This document shows positions 25,640 to 34,570 of a stretch of DNA of 64,000 nucleotides, one piece after another. The translations under genes were made by a program, and so were the position numbers. This DNA comes from Bacillota bacterium (lineage in GTDB: Bacteria; Bacillota; Clostridia; Lachnospirales; Lachnospiraceae): the NCBI GenBank assembly GCA_023437365.1, contig JAEZGK010000013.1, positions 124,001 through 188,000 on the forward strand, in the 5' to 3' direction. The notes under the pieces are model-generated. The model was not told the DNA's origin. It saw only the letters and a list, made by a program, of their open reading frames with translations, and did no database searches. The stretch's first letter is position 1; the number at the start of each line of letters is the position of its first letter.

Positions 25640-25858
25640 GTGAAAGTCAGTATGTATATTAGTGGAGCGGTTCGACAATTCAGTTATTGGTTTGCACATG
25701 GAACATTGGGATACCCAACTTTAGAGGGAATTGATTATATCGACTCCACAATAAAAGAGGAAAGCAGTTTCGTTGAACAGGCTTATGCAATATTTATGAA
25801 TAATTTGGAATTAGACGATGATGGAAGTGTTATTAATTACAAATATTGTGAGCGATGA
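25640..25858 (+). CDS. Hypothetical protein, 72 residues
   Basis: GTG 25640 follows GGAGG by 9 bases; an in-frame ATG lies four codons later. The product (MKVSMYISGAVRQFSYWFAH start, acidic end with DDDGSV) is soluble and without recognisable motifs. It is the last intact gene of the AT-rich island. Confidence 0.45.
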   Translation: MKVSMYISGAVRQFSYWFAHGTLGYPTLEGIDYIDSTIKEESSFVEQAYAIFMNNLELDDDGSVINYKYCER

Positions 25859-26164
25859 GCTGCACAATATGGTTGACATTTACAGTCAGTAAAAATTACA
25901 ATATAAACAAATAAAGGAACCGAGATAAATATGATACAATGCAATATCATTGAGGTGTAGATTTTAATCTTTAGTTTCTATTAGTTCTAGCAATTCTAAT
26001 AAAATCATTTCATCTTTAAATCCATAATCTTTTATCTATATCTCAATTAGTATATTAAAATGCAGAAAACTACACGACTGCAGGGCAATGGCGAGGCTAT
26101 AGGATTTCATTCCTGATAGACTCGCCATTCGTTTAGTTTATATTAATGTTTTATCTCAACTGTA
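25859..26164. other. Right flank of the island, non-coding
   Basis: About 300 bases, very AT-rich up to about 26060. A 9-bp inverted repeat (AATGGCGAG 26087-26095 with CTCGCCATT 26121-26129) with an inner partial stem lies near the convergent peroxidase gene and probably ends transcription there. Nothing else is seen. Confidence 0.5.
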
Positions 26165-26710
26165 TTATATCAATTCCTTGATCTTATCCTCTACGATGAA
26201 TAGATCCTCGGTAGGTTCGAAACGCTCCACGACATTGCCCTTACGATCAATGAGAAACTTGGTGAAGTTCCATTTGATGCTTGGTTTGCTGGCAAAATCG
26301 GGATCAGCTGCAGATAGGATCTCATTCAGCTTCGGGCCAATCGGATGGGCTAGATCGAAGCCAGCAAAGCCCTTCTGTGAGGTGAGGTATTGATATAGGG
26401 GGTGTGCATGCTCACCGTTTACCTCGATCTTAGAGAAGGTAGGGAAGGTGATACCATAATTGGCTTCACAGAAGGTATAGATATCCTGATCTGTCCCGGG
26501 AGCCTGATTACCGAACTGGTTACACGGAAAATCAAGGATGACAAGGCCTTCGTTGGCATATTTCTCATAAATATCCTGGAGGGCATCGTATTGAGGTGTA
26601 AACCCGCATAGCGTAGCGGTATTTACGATCAAGAGGACCTTGCCCTCATAATCCGATAAAGATATTTCATCTCCATACTTATCCATTACTTTGAAATCAT
26701 ATACATTCAT
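26165..26710 (-). CDS. Glutathione peroxidase-family thiol peroxidase, copy 1
   Basis: A 181-residue GPx-family protein. The peroxidatic Cys is in NTATLCGFTPQY near residue 36, the second conserved Cys is in LDFPCNQFG, and the KWNFTKFLIDR box supplies the Trp and Asn of the catalytic tetrad. Cysteine instead of selenocysteine and the absence of glutathione genes suggest that, as in other bacterial members, thioredoxin is the reductant. It is about 24 residues longer than the adjacent paralogue because of an insertion in the last third. The RBS is weak. Confidence 0.88.
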   Translation of the reverse strand: MNVYDFKVMDKYGDEISLSDYEGKVLLIVNTATLCGFTPQYDALQDIYEKYANEGLVILDFPCNQFGNQAPGTDQDIYTFCEANYGITFPTFSKIEVNGEHAHPLYQYLTSQKGFAGFDLAHPIGPKLNEILSAADPDFASKPSIKWNFTKFLIDRKGNVVERFEPTEDLFIVEDKIKELI

Positions 26711-26830
26711 AGTGTCACCATGTATCCGGCCTTGCCGTGATACTTATCCTTTCTGAAATTATTCTATAACATCTGTTACCAGCTGTCGTATCATGAGCGC
26801 TCATAATCACAGATAAATACGATGGAAGTT

Positions 26831-27304
26831 CTATAACAAAGCTTCCAGGTCCTTCTCGATGCTCTCCGGAGTATCGGAGGGAGCGTAGCGCTTGATTACG
26901 TTACCTGAGCGGTCAACTAAGAACTTCGTAAAATTCCATTTGATTCTGTCCCCCAGAGTGCTGCCTTTTTGTTGCTTTAAGTATATATAGAAGGGATCGG
27001 CTTCCTTGCCGTTGACCTTAATCTTCGCAAATCGCGGGAACGTGGTTCCATATCTCGTAGTGCAAAAGGTCTGAATTTCTTCTTCTGTACCTGGTGCCTG
27101 CCCTGCGAATTGATTGCAGGGGAAATCAAGAACCTCAAAGCCTTGGTCTTTATATTTATCGTACAACATCTGCAAACCTGTATATTGGGGTGTAAATCCA
27201 CAGCCGGTAGCAGTATTGACGATTAAAAGTACCTTATTCCGATAGTTGCTGATGGAAACATCCTTACCCTGATTATCCTTTACAATAAAATCATAAAGAC
27301 CCAT
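26831..27304 (-). CDS. Glutathione peroxidase-family thiol peroxidase, copy 2
   Basis: A 157-residue GPx-family protein of the usual bacterial length: NTATGCGFTPQY with the peroxidatic Cys, LDFPCNQFAG and IKWNFTKFLVDR. It detoxifies hydroperoxides in the cytoplasm using small thiol proteins. RBS AAAGGA lies before the ATG. It is the upstream member of a tandem pair that probably arose by duplication; 120 bases separate the two, so they may be co-transcribed. Confidence 0.9.
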   Translation of the reverse strand: MGLYDFIVKDNQGKDVSISNYRNKVLLIVNTATGCGFTPQYTGLQMLYDKYKDQGFEVLDFPCNQFAGQAPGTEEEIQTFCTTRYGTTFPRFAKIKVNGKEADPFYIYLKQQKGSTLGDRIKWNFTKFLVDRSGNVIKRYAPSDTPESIEKDLEALL

Positions 27305-27388
27305 GAACTTTATCCTTTCTCGTTACGAATATTATTTACAATTAGATTGTATACAATTTAAGCAGAATTGTCAATAGGAAAAATTGAT

Positions 27389-27673
27389 TTATACTATGAC
27401 CCAATGGTGTTTTGTAATATCGTAACAAAGCACAATATCATTTCGGTAACCATAAGCATCATAGGTGCAATGAAATATTTTCACGGAGCACTGATCCTCC
27501 TTAATTGCTTTGATAGAACTTACCTGATACTTGAACAGCTCTTCTGTATCATCCTCAATGCAGAAGGAACGGGGGACGAATTGTCCGATGGTGTTGAAGG
27601 CAGCGCGAACGGCTACCGGATGACCGATGGGGTGTCTGATGATTGGCTTGTGATCTGGGTTAAGAAATGGCAT
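27389..27673 (-). CDS. Hypothetical protein, 94 residues
   Basis: The minus-strand frame begins at ATG 27673 with an excellent AAAGGAG 8 bases upstream and encodes a mixed-composition soluble protein (MPFLNPDHKPIIRHPIGHPV start, YDITKHHWVIV end). The long overlapping plus-strand frame lacks a comparable RBS and has shadow-like composition, so the minus frame is chosen. I do not recognise the family. It lies upstream of the peroxidase pair in the same direction, about 85 bases from it. Confidence 0.6.
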   Translation of the reverse strand: MPFLNPDHKPIIRHPIGHPVAVRAAFNTIGQFVPRSFCIEDDTEELFKYQVSSIKAIKEDQCSVKIFHCTYDAYGYRNDIVLCYDITKHHWVIV

Positions 27674-27736
27674 ATGGTCAGCTCCTTTAGATTAGTAATC
27701 TTATTTAACAACAGAGATAAGTCATCTTACGTCTAA

Positions 27737-28012
27737 ATTATTAAAAACCAAATATTACCAATTATCCACATTATCAACATATCGCCGTGGATAATTTACA
27801 AATTAAGTCAAACGCTTTTAAATATGACCGATGAAGCAGTCGTTTATCGTAGTATCTGCACTCTAGGAAGCATTTATTGAAGAACATCTGACAATTCGGT
27901 ACAATATGCTACGGACAGCCAAAAGAAAAACGTGAATTAATTTGGTAGATAGACTCCATCTGTGAAGATTGGCATAAAAAAAGGAACGTTCATTGAGACG
28001 TTCCTTTTATCT
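27737..28012. terminator. Intergenic region with terminator at 27977-28008
   Basis: An AAAAGGAACGT/ACGTTCCTTTT hairpin with an 8-base loop and A/T flanks ends the minus-strand CorC-type gene that stops at 28013; its symmetry allows action in both directions. The rest of the 275 bases shows nothing recognisable. Confidence 0.8.
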
Positions 28013-29335
28013 TTATTCTTCTTTTTCTGCAGGCGCAGCTGACTCATCCTTGATTAGCATGTGAACCTTGTCCACACGGTTCTTATCTACCGAAGCAACG
28101 GTAAATACGATGTTGCCTTCAGTCACGGACTCACCCTCCTCCGGAAGATGATCCAGGAGGTAAATAACATGTCCTGCAATAGAGTCATAGTCATCGGATT
28201 CTAACTCGAGTTTGAACACTTCATTTATCTCGTCAAGCTTGGTATAACCATCTATCATATATTCGTTCTCAGACAACATCATGATGCTGTCTTCTTCGTC
28301 ATCATCATATTCATCGCGGATTTCTCCGACGATTTCCTCCAACAAGTCCTCAATCGTGATCAGACCGACGGTTGCACCGTATTCATCCAATACAATTGCC
28401 AGTGAGATAGAGCTCCTACGCATCTCAATCAGCAGTTCGGAGGTTTTCTTATACTCGTAAGTAAAGTAAGGGTCCCTTATGATATCGACGATATTGAAGT
28501 CCTTTGAATCTCCTTTGTAGAAGAAGACATCCTTCAGATTGACGATACCGATGACGTTATCACGGGTTTCAGAGTAGACAGGCATACGGGTGTATTTCTC
28601 TTCTGAAAATGCCTGTACCAATTCATCGTAGGTAAAATCGACATTGGCGAAGGCCATATCGGTACGGGGTACCATAACATCCTTAGCTAGGGCATCACCA
28701 AAATCAACTACATTGGTTATCATCCTACGTTCTTCACTCTCTATGACACCTTCCTCATGGCTGTAATCCAGCAGATTTCTCAATTCGGACTCAGTAATTG
28801 CAGCGGTTTTGGCTTCTGCATCGATATGGAATAACATCATGATACTATTACATATCTTGTTCAGAATAAAGGATAATGGTGTCAGCAGCTTGGTGACTAA
28901 GTAAATCGGACCTCCGATTGCTAGGGCTACCTTCTCAGGATAGATTGTAGCTATCGTCTTAGGTATAATTGATCCGAAAATTAGATACAGAAGAATAAGT
29001 ACGCCGATGGATAAACCCACCCAAGCATTACCCCAATATTCAATTGCCATAGTGGTTGCCAGAGCGGAAGCTGAAAGCTTCATTACATTCTTGCAGATCA
29101 GGATGGCACTTAACATCTTTCGGGGTTCTTCTATCAATTTACTTACAGTTTTTGCACCTCTTACATCGTCGTCCTCCAGAGTGCGAATCCGTAGCTTATT
29201 CACACCATTGAGTGCTGCTTCCGAGCAGGTAAAAAAAGCGGACAGGATAAACAGGATAATCAATATAATCGGTTGCGTGGCGTCTTCGAGGCCCACAAAA
29301 TCATCTCCTAATATAATCGGTAATTTGTTACTCAT
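28013..29335 (-). CDS. CNNM/CorC-HlyC family membrane protein (DUF21, CBS pair)
   Basis: A 440-residue protein: an N-terminal DUF21 domain with about four membrane segments (residues 20-190), two CBS domains (about 215-335, with VPRTDMAFANVD and ATVGLITIEDLLEEIVGEI), and a C-terminal CorC/HlyC domain. Family members are implicated in magnesium/cobalt or sodium-linked efflux; the name hemolysin is historical. The end is acidic and Glu-rich. It is a single gene with its own terminator. Confidence 0.88.
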   Translation of the reverse strand: MSNKLPIILGDDFVGLEDATQPIILIILFILSAFFTCSEAALNGVNKLRIRTLEDDDVRGAKTVSKLIEEPRKMLSAILICKNVMKLSASALATTMAIEYWGNAWVGLSIGVLILLYLIFGSIIPKTIATIYPEKVALAIGGPIYLVTKLLTPLSFILNKICNSIMMLFHIDAEAKTAAITESELRNLLDYSHEEGVIESEERRMITNVVDFGDALAKDVMVPRTDMAFANVDFTYDELVQAFSEEKYTRMPVYSETRDNVIGIVNLKDVFFYKGDSKDFNIVDIIRDPYFTYEYKKTSELLIEMRRSSISLAIVLDEYGATVGLITIEDLLEEIVGEIRDEYDDDEEDSIMMLSENEYMIDGYTKLDEINEVFKLELESDDYDSIAGHVIYLLDHLPEEGESVTEGNIVFTVASVDKNRVDKVHMLIKDESAAPAEKEE

Positions 29336-29406
29336 ACAATTTCACATCTTACAGTAAGACGGCTGCAATGTCAAGTTTTCTGGGTTTATTTTCATATTAA
29401 TTTAAT

Positions 29407-29529
29407 AGATGAAGCGTCAAAAGCACTGAGGGTGCTTTTCTGAAGTTATAGGTTGCTAAGCAAGCTTACTTGTAATAGCATCCGATTGCTTCAAAAAGAA
29501 GTGCGAAGCACCTTTTGACCCTTTCATCT
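29407..29529. repeat. Inverted-repeat cluster with GTCAAAAGCAC motif
   Basis: AGATGAAGCGTCAAAAGCAC (29407-29426) is repeated inverted, with small insertions, at 29501-29529. The left arm also forms a local 8-bp hairpin (AAAAGCAC/GTGCTTTT, 29419-29439) and the right arm a GTGC/GCAC hairpin. The same core motif occurs as a perfect palindrome at 61588. It lies in the 380-base gap between divergent genes; the rest of the gap is featureless. Confidence 0.55.
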
Positions 29530-29715
29530 TATAAATCAACCATAAGAAATATCGAAATTTTCCTGTTTAGCTAAAAAATGCTATTCGGTTATTGTTGATT
29601 CCTATTGTGAAAATTACGAAAAAGGTTTATTATTTAGGACAGAGTGGTTTTGAGTTTCATTCTTAACTTCATTCTATAGATCGATCTGATGTTTTTGTTC
29701 CAAGGAGGATATTAG

Positions 29716-30345
29716 GTGAGAAAAAAATCACATATTTCACTTGCGAAGTACCTGATGAATAACATGAATGTGCAGGACTTGAGTGATCATAGGAAAGCTT
29801 TTTATATCGGAAGCATACTTCCGGATTTGAAACCATCGTTTTTAACAAAGAGACATACGATTGATGAGACCTTTGAGATTCTGATTGAAGAAATCAGAAA
29901 AATCACCGTTGATTATGATATCAATCGGGGTATCAGCAGTTATTATGCAAGACATCTCGGAGTAGTAACCCATTATCTTTCAGATTATTGTACCTTTCCC
30001 CACAATGCAATTTTTGACGGAAGCTTTACCGAGCATTGCTTTTATGAGAAGGAATTGAAATATTCCCTGAAGAATTATGTGGAGAGTGATGCTTCAAGAA
30101 GAGAACGAGCACAGAAGAAGAAATTTCATACCATAGAGGAAATCAGTCATTTCATTATGAAAACCCACAAGGAATATCTGAAGGCGATTAAAAATGTAAA
30201 AGGCGATATCCATTATATCATTGAGCTGTGTTATAAAGTCGTGGATGCTATCCTTATGTTTTTTGAGATAACTCTGGAGAAGCTGGAAAATGAATTGGTA
30301 CAAAGGCACAATTATCAGGCAGAATCAGTTTCTGTTGTGCTGTAA
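29716..30345 (+). CDS. Zinc-dependent phospholipase C-like protein
   Basis: A 209-residue protein with the metal-ligand pattern of the bacterial zinc-dependent phospholipase C group: SHISLAKYL near the start, FYIGSILPDLKP (Asp), HLGVVTHYLSDYCTFPHN (His, His, Asp) and EHCFYEKEL. The predicted activity is hydrolysis of phosphocholine-type lipids or a related phosphodiester, but there is no signal peptide, so it may act inside. GTG start with AAGGAGG upstream. Confidence 0.75.
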   Translation: MRKKSHISLAKYLMNNMNVQDLSDHRKAFYIGSILPDLKPSFLTKRHTIDETFEILIEEIRKITVDYDINRGISSYYARHLGVVTHYLSDYCTFPHNAIFDGSFTEHCFYEKELKYSLKNYVESDASRRERAQKKKFHTIEEISHFIMKTHKEYLKAIKNVKGDIHYIIELCYKVVDAILMFFEITLEKLENELVQRHNYQAESVSVVL

Positions 30346-30487
30346 GGACCTACAGGAATAGTAAGGATGCATTCTTTCGGTAACGGAGGAAGGCATCCTT
30401 TTCTAATGTCTTTGTATTGCTATTTGGAAGAATTTATACTATGATACGGTAGAGGATAAGTTCGGATAGAATAACGGAGATGGGCAG

Positions 30488-31603
30488 ATGGAAAATTGCT
30501 GTTATCAGGGGAAAATATTATGTACTTATGAGCTGAAGGATGCTTCCGGCTATTATTATGAGGATAAGGTGATTGATTGGAAGGAGGCTGCAGCAGGACG
30601 AAAGTTGACCTGTGTGGAATGTAGTGCTCCGGTTTATCTGGCGGCCGGTCCGATTAAGGAACCCTATTTTGCACATTATGATACTGAAGCCTGTGATTAT
30701 GGCAGTGGTACGGAATCGGAGGAATTAAAGAAGGGTAAGAGGCTGTTATATCACTTGCTGGAGAGAAGCTTTCCGGGAAGTAATATTCAGGCGCGTTACC
30801 GAATGATAAACGGAATGGTTGCTGCCCTGTACTGTACGGATGGAGAGCATAGAATGGCTGTGGATTACCGTCTACAGAATACAAGTCTTGATAAATACCG
30901 GGAAAGGGATAACTTTTATCAGGAGAAGGGTATCCCTGTCATCTATATACTGGGTAAACGCCTGGATAAGAAGACGAAGCAACCTGATTGGTATCAGACC
31001 CTGATTCAGAATTCTATGGGTTATCTGGCTTTTCTGGATACGGATAAGGAGACCCTGACTTTTAAGAAGAGTATCAGTTATCGACTAAGCACTGAACGGA
31101 AGTTTCAATGTGTTGAAAAGACTTACCCAATCAGAGAAATAGAATTCGATTGGAGCGGTATGCCAAAAGGCAGCTTTGCTGAGGAATGTATCAAGCTTTC
31201 TCGGACGATTGAGCAGGAAAAGCTGAGCTATCAGAAGAGGCAGGATCAGCTCAATAACCTCCAGAAGGAGAGAAGGCAGCTTGAGAAGACGGAGCAGGAG
31301 AGGATGTTAGCCTATCGTAAAAAGATAGAGCAGGAAGAGCGGGAAGCCTATCGGCTTAGGATGGAACTGTCGGAAACGGAAGCCTATCATAAAAAGCCGG
31401 AACTGTCGGAGGTGGATTCTCAAAACGATGATCAGTATAATACTATATCAGAGGAGGAACTGATCGTTATGGGCTTAAATCCAAGTCTTTACCGGAAGTG
31501 TCTTGCCATGGTCAGAGAGGGCAATTCTCTGCTTGTAGCAGATAAGTACCTTGAGGTAATTATGCGAAGAAAGAGTAGCTCTGAGAACAGTAATCCAGAA
31601 TAG
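30488..31603 (+). CDS. CoiA-like competence protein
   Basis: A 371-residue protein. An N-terminal treble-clef-like part with CVECSAPVYLAAG and FAHYDTEAC is followed by a nuclease-like core (GKRLLYHLLERSFP, then DYRLQNTSLDKYRERDNFYQ and GIPVIYILGKR), as in CoiA, a protein promoting recombination of incoming DNA in natural transformation. The C-terminal third is a long charged coiled coil (about 250-320). No other competence genes are near. RBS is moderate (GGAGATGGG). Confidence 0.75.
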   Translation: MENCCYQGKILCTYELKDASGYYYEDKVIDWKEAAAGRKLTCVECSAPVYLAAGPIKEPYFAHYDTEACDYGSGTESEELKKGKRLLYHLLERSFPGSNIQARYRMINGMVAALYCTDGEHRMAVDYRLQNTSLDKYRERDNFYQEKGIPVIYILGKRLDKKTKQPDWYQTLIQNSMGYLAFLDTDKETLTFKKSISYRLSTERKFQCVEKTYPIREIEFDWSGMPKGSFAEECIKLSRTIEQEKLSYQKRQDQLNNLQKERRQLEKTEQERMLAYRKKIEQEEREAYRLRMELSETEAYHKKPELSEVDSQNDDQYNTISEEELIVMGLNPSLYRKCLAMVREGNSLLVADKYLEVIMRRKSSSENSNPE

Positions 31604-31802
31604 AGCGATTTCAGAGTTTTATGATATAGCTTATTGAAACAAATACCGATCTCAGAAACAATGGATTACAAGGGGTTCTGAGAATGATTGAAGCCTTATC
31701 GCAAAAAATATATATCATTATTAATATCATTATTATTAATTAAAGAATGGTTAATTTAACTTAACATATATAACATAATTTATTACAGAAAGAAGGTTCA
31801 CC

Positions 31803-32273
31803 ATGGCTATTGATAAGGTTAGAAAGTACTTGAGCAAGTGGGGAAGAGAGCAGGATATTCTTGAATTTGAGACATCCAGTGCGACAGTAGAGCTGGCAGC
31901 CAATGCTTTGGGTGTGGAGCCCGCAAGAATTGCAAAGACTCTGTCTTTCAAGACAGAAGAGGGAGCGATGTTATTAATTGCGGCAGGAGATGCCAGAATA
32001 GATAACGGCAAATTCAAGGCGGAATTCAATAGAAAAGCAAAGATGCTGACTCCTGAGGAAGTACTCCAATATACGGGACATGCGGTCGGTGGGGTATGCC
32101 CCTTTGGTCTGGAGCAGAAGTTACCCGTCTATGCTGATGTATCTCTGAAGAGATTTGAGACAATCTATCCTGCCTGCGGTAGCAGTAATTCTGCTATCGA
32201 ACTAACCTGTGAGGAATTACAGGAATACGCAGACTGCACAGCCTGGGTGGATGTATGTAAGGATTGGGAGTAG
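31803..32273 (+). CDS. YbaK/EbsC-family aminoacyl-tRNA deacylase
   Basis: A 156-residue single-domain protein of the YbaK/ProX editing family, which hydrolyses mischarged tRNAs (for example Cys- or Ala-tRNAPro). Typical segments are RIAKTLSFKTEEGAMLLIAAGD with the catalytic Lys near residue 45, and GHAVGGVCPFGL. RBS AGAAGG lies 9 bases before the ATG. It converges on a small minus-strand gene. Confidence 0.88.
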   Translation: MAIDKVRKYLSKWGREQDILEFETSSATVELAANALGVEPARIAKTLSFKTEEGAMLLIAAGDARIDNGKFKAEFNRKAKMLTPEEVLQYTGHAVGGVCPFGLEQKLPVYADVSLKRFETIYPACGSSNSAIELTCEELQEYADCTAWVDVCKDWE

Positions 32274-32293
32274 CAAGGTATGCTCCGGATTTG

Positions 32294-32449
32294 TTACAGT
32301 TCCTCACGATAATCCTTTTTGTATTTCTGCCGCTTTTTCTTGATTACAAAAACAGCTGGACGATATTGGATGCCGCAAGAAACCCTTTTCTTGCGATCCT
32401 CCTGAGATTCTCTTGTAAGCATCAATGCTTTTGGTTTTTTGCTTTTCAT
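32294..32449 (-). CDS. Small basic protein, 51 residues
   Basis: On the minus strand ATG 32449 follows AAAGGAG by 7 bases and opens 51 codons ending at TAA 32294. The product (MKSKKPKALMLTRESQEDRK start, KKKRQKYKKDYREEL end) is strongly basic, with many Lys and Arg, as in nucleic-acid or ribosome-associated small proteins. No family is recognised. It lies just after a strong terminator that ends the 24-codon ORF upstream, so it either has its own promoter or depends on readthrough. Confidence 0.65.
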   Translation of the reverse strand: MKSKKPKALMLTRESQEDRKKRVSCGIQYRPAVFVIKKKRQKYKKDYREEL

Positions 32450-32503
32450 AGTTAGTCTCCTTTACAATACTTTAAGGTGGTTGATATTTGTTCAAAAATA
32501 GGC

Positions 32504-32534
32504 AAAAAAAAGCCCGGGTGCATTACCCGGGCTT
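32504..32534 (-). terminator. Strong minus-strand terminator
   Basis: A 10-bp GC-rich stem (AAGCCCGGGT/ACCCGGGCTT, 32510-32519 with 32525-32534), followed on the minus strand by about T8. It lies 60 bases after the 24-codon ORF. Confidence 0.88.
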
Positions 32535-32595
32535 CAAAACGGACTGAAACAAGTTAAATTGTATTGAATATTTTACTTGTTATGAACCGGAGGCG

Positions 32596-32670
32596 TTAAA
32601 TAACGTCATGCCGTTTCAGATTGCGCGGATACCATTTACAGTTGTTTGTAATTGATAAATTATAAAGCAT
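32596..32670 (-). CDS. Very small ORF, 24 residues, with own promoter and terminator
   Basis: Minus-strand ATG 32670 is preceded by GGAAGGAAGGTG, one of the best ribosome binding sites in the window. The 24 residues start MLYNLSITNNCKWYP and end with LKRHDVI. A consensus promoter lies 35 bases upstream of the start and a strong terminator 60 bases downstream, so the transcript is about 200 bases. It may be a peptide gene, a leader peptide for the 51-residue gene beyond the terminator, or a small RNA with incidental coding. Confidence 0.5.
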   Translation of the reverse strand: MLYNLSITNNCKWYPRNLKRHDVI

Positions 32671-32704
32671 GACGTCACCTTCCTTCCTATAATTTACTAT
32701 CAAT

Positions 32705-32733
32705 AAGGTATCATGAGTAAGTATGTATGTCAA
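32705..32733 (-). promoter_or_regulatory. Sigma-A promoter for the small transcript
   Basis: On the minus strand TTGACA (32728-32733) and TACCTT (32705-32710) are separated by 17 bases. Confidence 0.7.
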
Positions 32734-32820
32734 GGGTCATAACATCTCATATGTCATTAGATCATCAGTAAATATTCTTTAATCAGTAGATTTCATATGC
32801 TGATAGAGATCATTTATTCA

Positions 32821-33933
32821 TTAATACATCTCTTTCTCAGCAAGCTTATAATCAGCAATGGACAGCTTTCTGATTATATCAATATGATATGGGCATTTTG
32901 GCTGGCAGTCACCGCAACCCGTGCAGCGGTCTGCCTTCACCTTTAGGGCGGAATATCTCTTCATCGCCATATTTTTGTTGCCAAACCAGAAGCGTAACCG
33001 TTCTTTGAGAGCATAATCAGAGGCATTGGTTACAATACCATCTGCCATCTGGCGATCAAAATAGCCTTCATACCGGAATATCTCGGTAATCGGTACTCCT
33101 TCAGGACAAGGAAGGCAGAGGCCACATTGTCGGCATACATAGGTACCGAGCTCCGGGGCATTTTCGTATAACTCATCAACCTCCTTGGTTGTCATAGGAG
33201 TAAAATGTTCTGCGTAGCTTAAATCAGCTTCCAGGATCTCACGGTTATTGATTCCTGCGACCACGAGGGATACAGGTTGGCTGAAGGCATACCTAAAGGC
33301 TATCTCGGCAGAACGCCACAGAAGACCATCACCTACCGGCTTCATTAATATTATAGCTGAATTATGTGATTGCGCCAGAGGCACCAGTTCTGACTGGATT
33401 TCCGGAAAATTAAAATGATCGTAATAATTAATGGTGGTCATGACAGCATCAAACGGAAATTCCTTGAGTGCTCTTATAAGTACATCCGGCTGACCATGCA
33501 TGGAGATACCGATATGTTTAATCTTACCTTCACTTTTAGCTTGTAAAGCTCCCTCGATTGCTCCTCCCGGAGATAAGAGCTGATCCAGCTCTTCCATTGT
33601 ACCGACAGCATGCATTATAAATAAATCCACGTAATCGGTTCTTAAATTCTCTAAGCTCTGATCAAGTGATTTCAGACATTGTTCCTTCGATCTTTCCCCT
33701 GTTTTCGTGGCAAGGATATATTCACTTCTTCTGCCTGATACACATTGTCCGATTTTTCGTTCGGACTCTCCGTTCCCATAGCTTGCAGCCGTCTCGATAT
33801 AGTTACCGCCTGCATCCAGATAACGGTTTAATAAGTAGTTAGCTTCAGCAACCGGTATTTCTAATAAATGAAAACCACCAAAGCCTAAAATAGTAGTTTC
33901 TAAACCTGTATTACCAAATGCTCTTTTTTCCAT
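32821..33933 (-). CDS. Aldo/keto reductase with C-terminal iron-sulfur domain
   Basis: A 370-residue protein: an NADPH-dependent aldo/keto reductase barrel (residues 1-290; FGNTGLETTILGFGGFHL, the catalytic Tyr in SYGNGESE, VDLFIMHAVG) followed by a ferredoxin-like part with CRQCGLCLPCPEG and CTGCGDCQPKCPYHI, ligands for two [4Fe-4S] clusters. Such fusions are common in anaerobes and probably pass electrons to the barrel. ATG 33933 with AAAGGAG upstream is preferred over an earlier in-frame ATG. Confidence 0.88.
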   Translation of the reverse strand: MEKRAFGNTGLETTILGFGGFHLLEIPVAEANYLLNRYLDAGGNYIETAASYGNGESERKIGQCVSGRRSEYILATKTGERSKEQCLKSLDQSLENLRTDYVDLFIMHAVGTMEELDQLLSPGGAIEGALQAKSEGKIKHIGISMHGQPDVLIRALKEFPFDAVMTTINYYDHFNFPEIQSELVPLAQSHNSAIILMKPVGDGLLWRSAEIAFRYAFSQPVSLVVAGINNREILEADLSYAEHFTPMTTKEVDELYENAPELGTYVCRQCGLCLPCPEGVPITEIFRYEGYFDRQMADGIVTNASDYALKERLRFWFGNKNMAMKRYSALKVKADRCTGCGDCQPKCPYHIDIIRKLSIADYKLAEKEMY

Positions 33934-33987
33934 GGTGTCTCCTTTGAATTGTTTATTATTTAGTCGTATAACGGCTGATATCATCAA

Positions 33988-34570
33988 CCATATTTTTCGC
34001 TATATTAGATAACTGCTTCGCACTGTAATTCATATCAACCCCATTGCTATACCAACCCCAAGTGATAACATAAAATATTTTATATTATGCTTTTCTTCAT
34101 TATTTTATAATCCCCTCTATGTAATAATCAAGGATAGTTAAATTTTACTTCAGTAAAAAATGACTGTCAATTATATTCTGTAAAATCAACGTAATTCTGT
34201 AAAATCAACGTAATTCTAAGAAAATAATTCTATTTATTATTTCGCAAACCTAGGATTATTCTAATAAAGACGATGAACAGAAGGATGAAATGGCCGCTTC
34301 AGAGCTTATACCGACATATGATGCAGATATCAATTATTGTGAAATATTGGATGCCAGAGAAAGGAACAATCTCTCTCACATGCAACTCAATCATAGGATA
34401 TTTTAAGGGAGGATTAGCGTTCGTCACAAATATGATTATATATAAAATTGTGATTGCATTATATTAATATTAGTACTATAATAAAGCAATAAAAATTATA
34501 TTATCAGATAATTGCATTTCTTCTCATCTGGTATTCAGATTAGCTCTATTTTACAGATTGAATATTAGAA
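33988..34570. other. Long intergenic stretch with a possible gene relic
   Basis: AT-rich, no intact gene. At about 34182-34220 a 19-base unit (TCTGTAAAATCAACGTAAT) is repeated in tandem. At 34254-34406 a start-less plus-strand frame reads an acidic, protein-like tail (AASELIPTYDADINYCEILD and on to LNHRIF), possibly the end of a lost gene; the overlapping frame from ATG 34273 looks like its shadow. Confidence 0.35.

Noticed and set aside
27368..27736. 122-codon plus-strand gene
   Set aside because: It overlaps a minus-strand frame that has a far better RBS and more natural composition.
34273..34467. 64-codon plus-strand gene
   Set aside because: No RBS, odd composition, and another frame of the same DNA reads more like a protein remnant.
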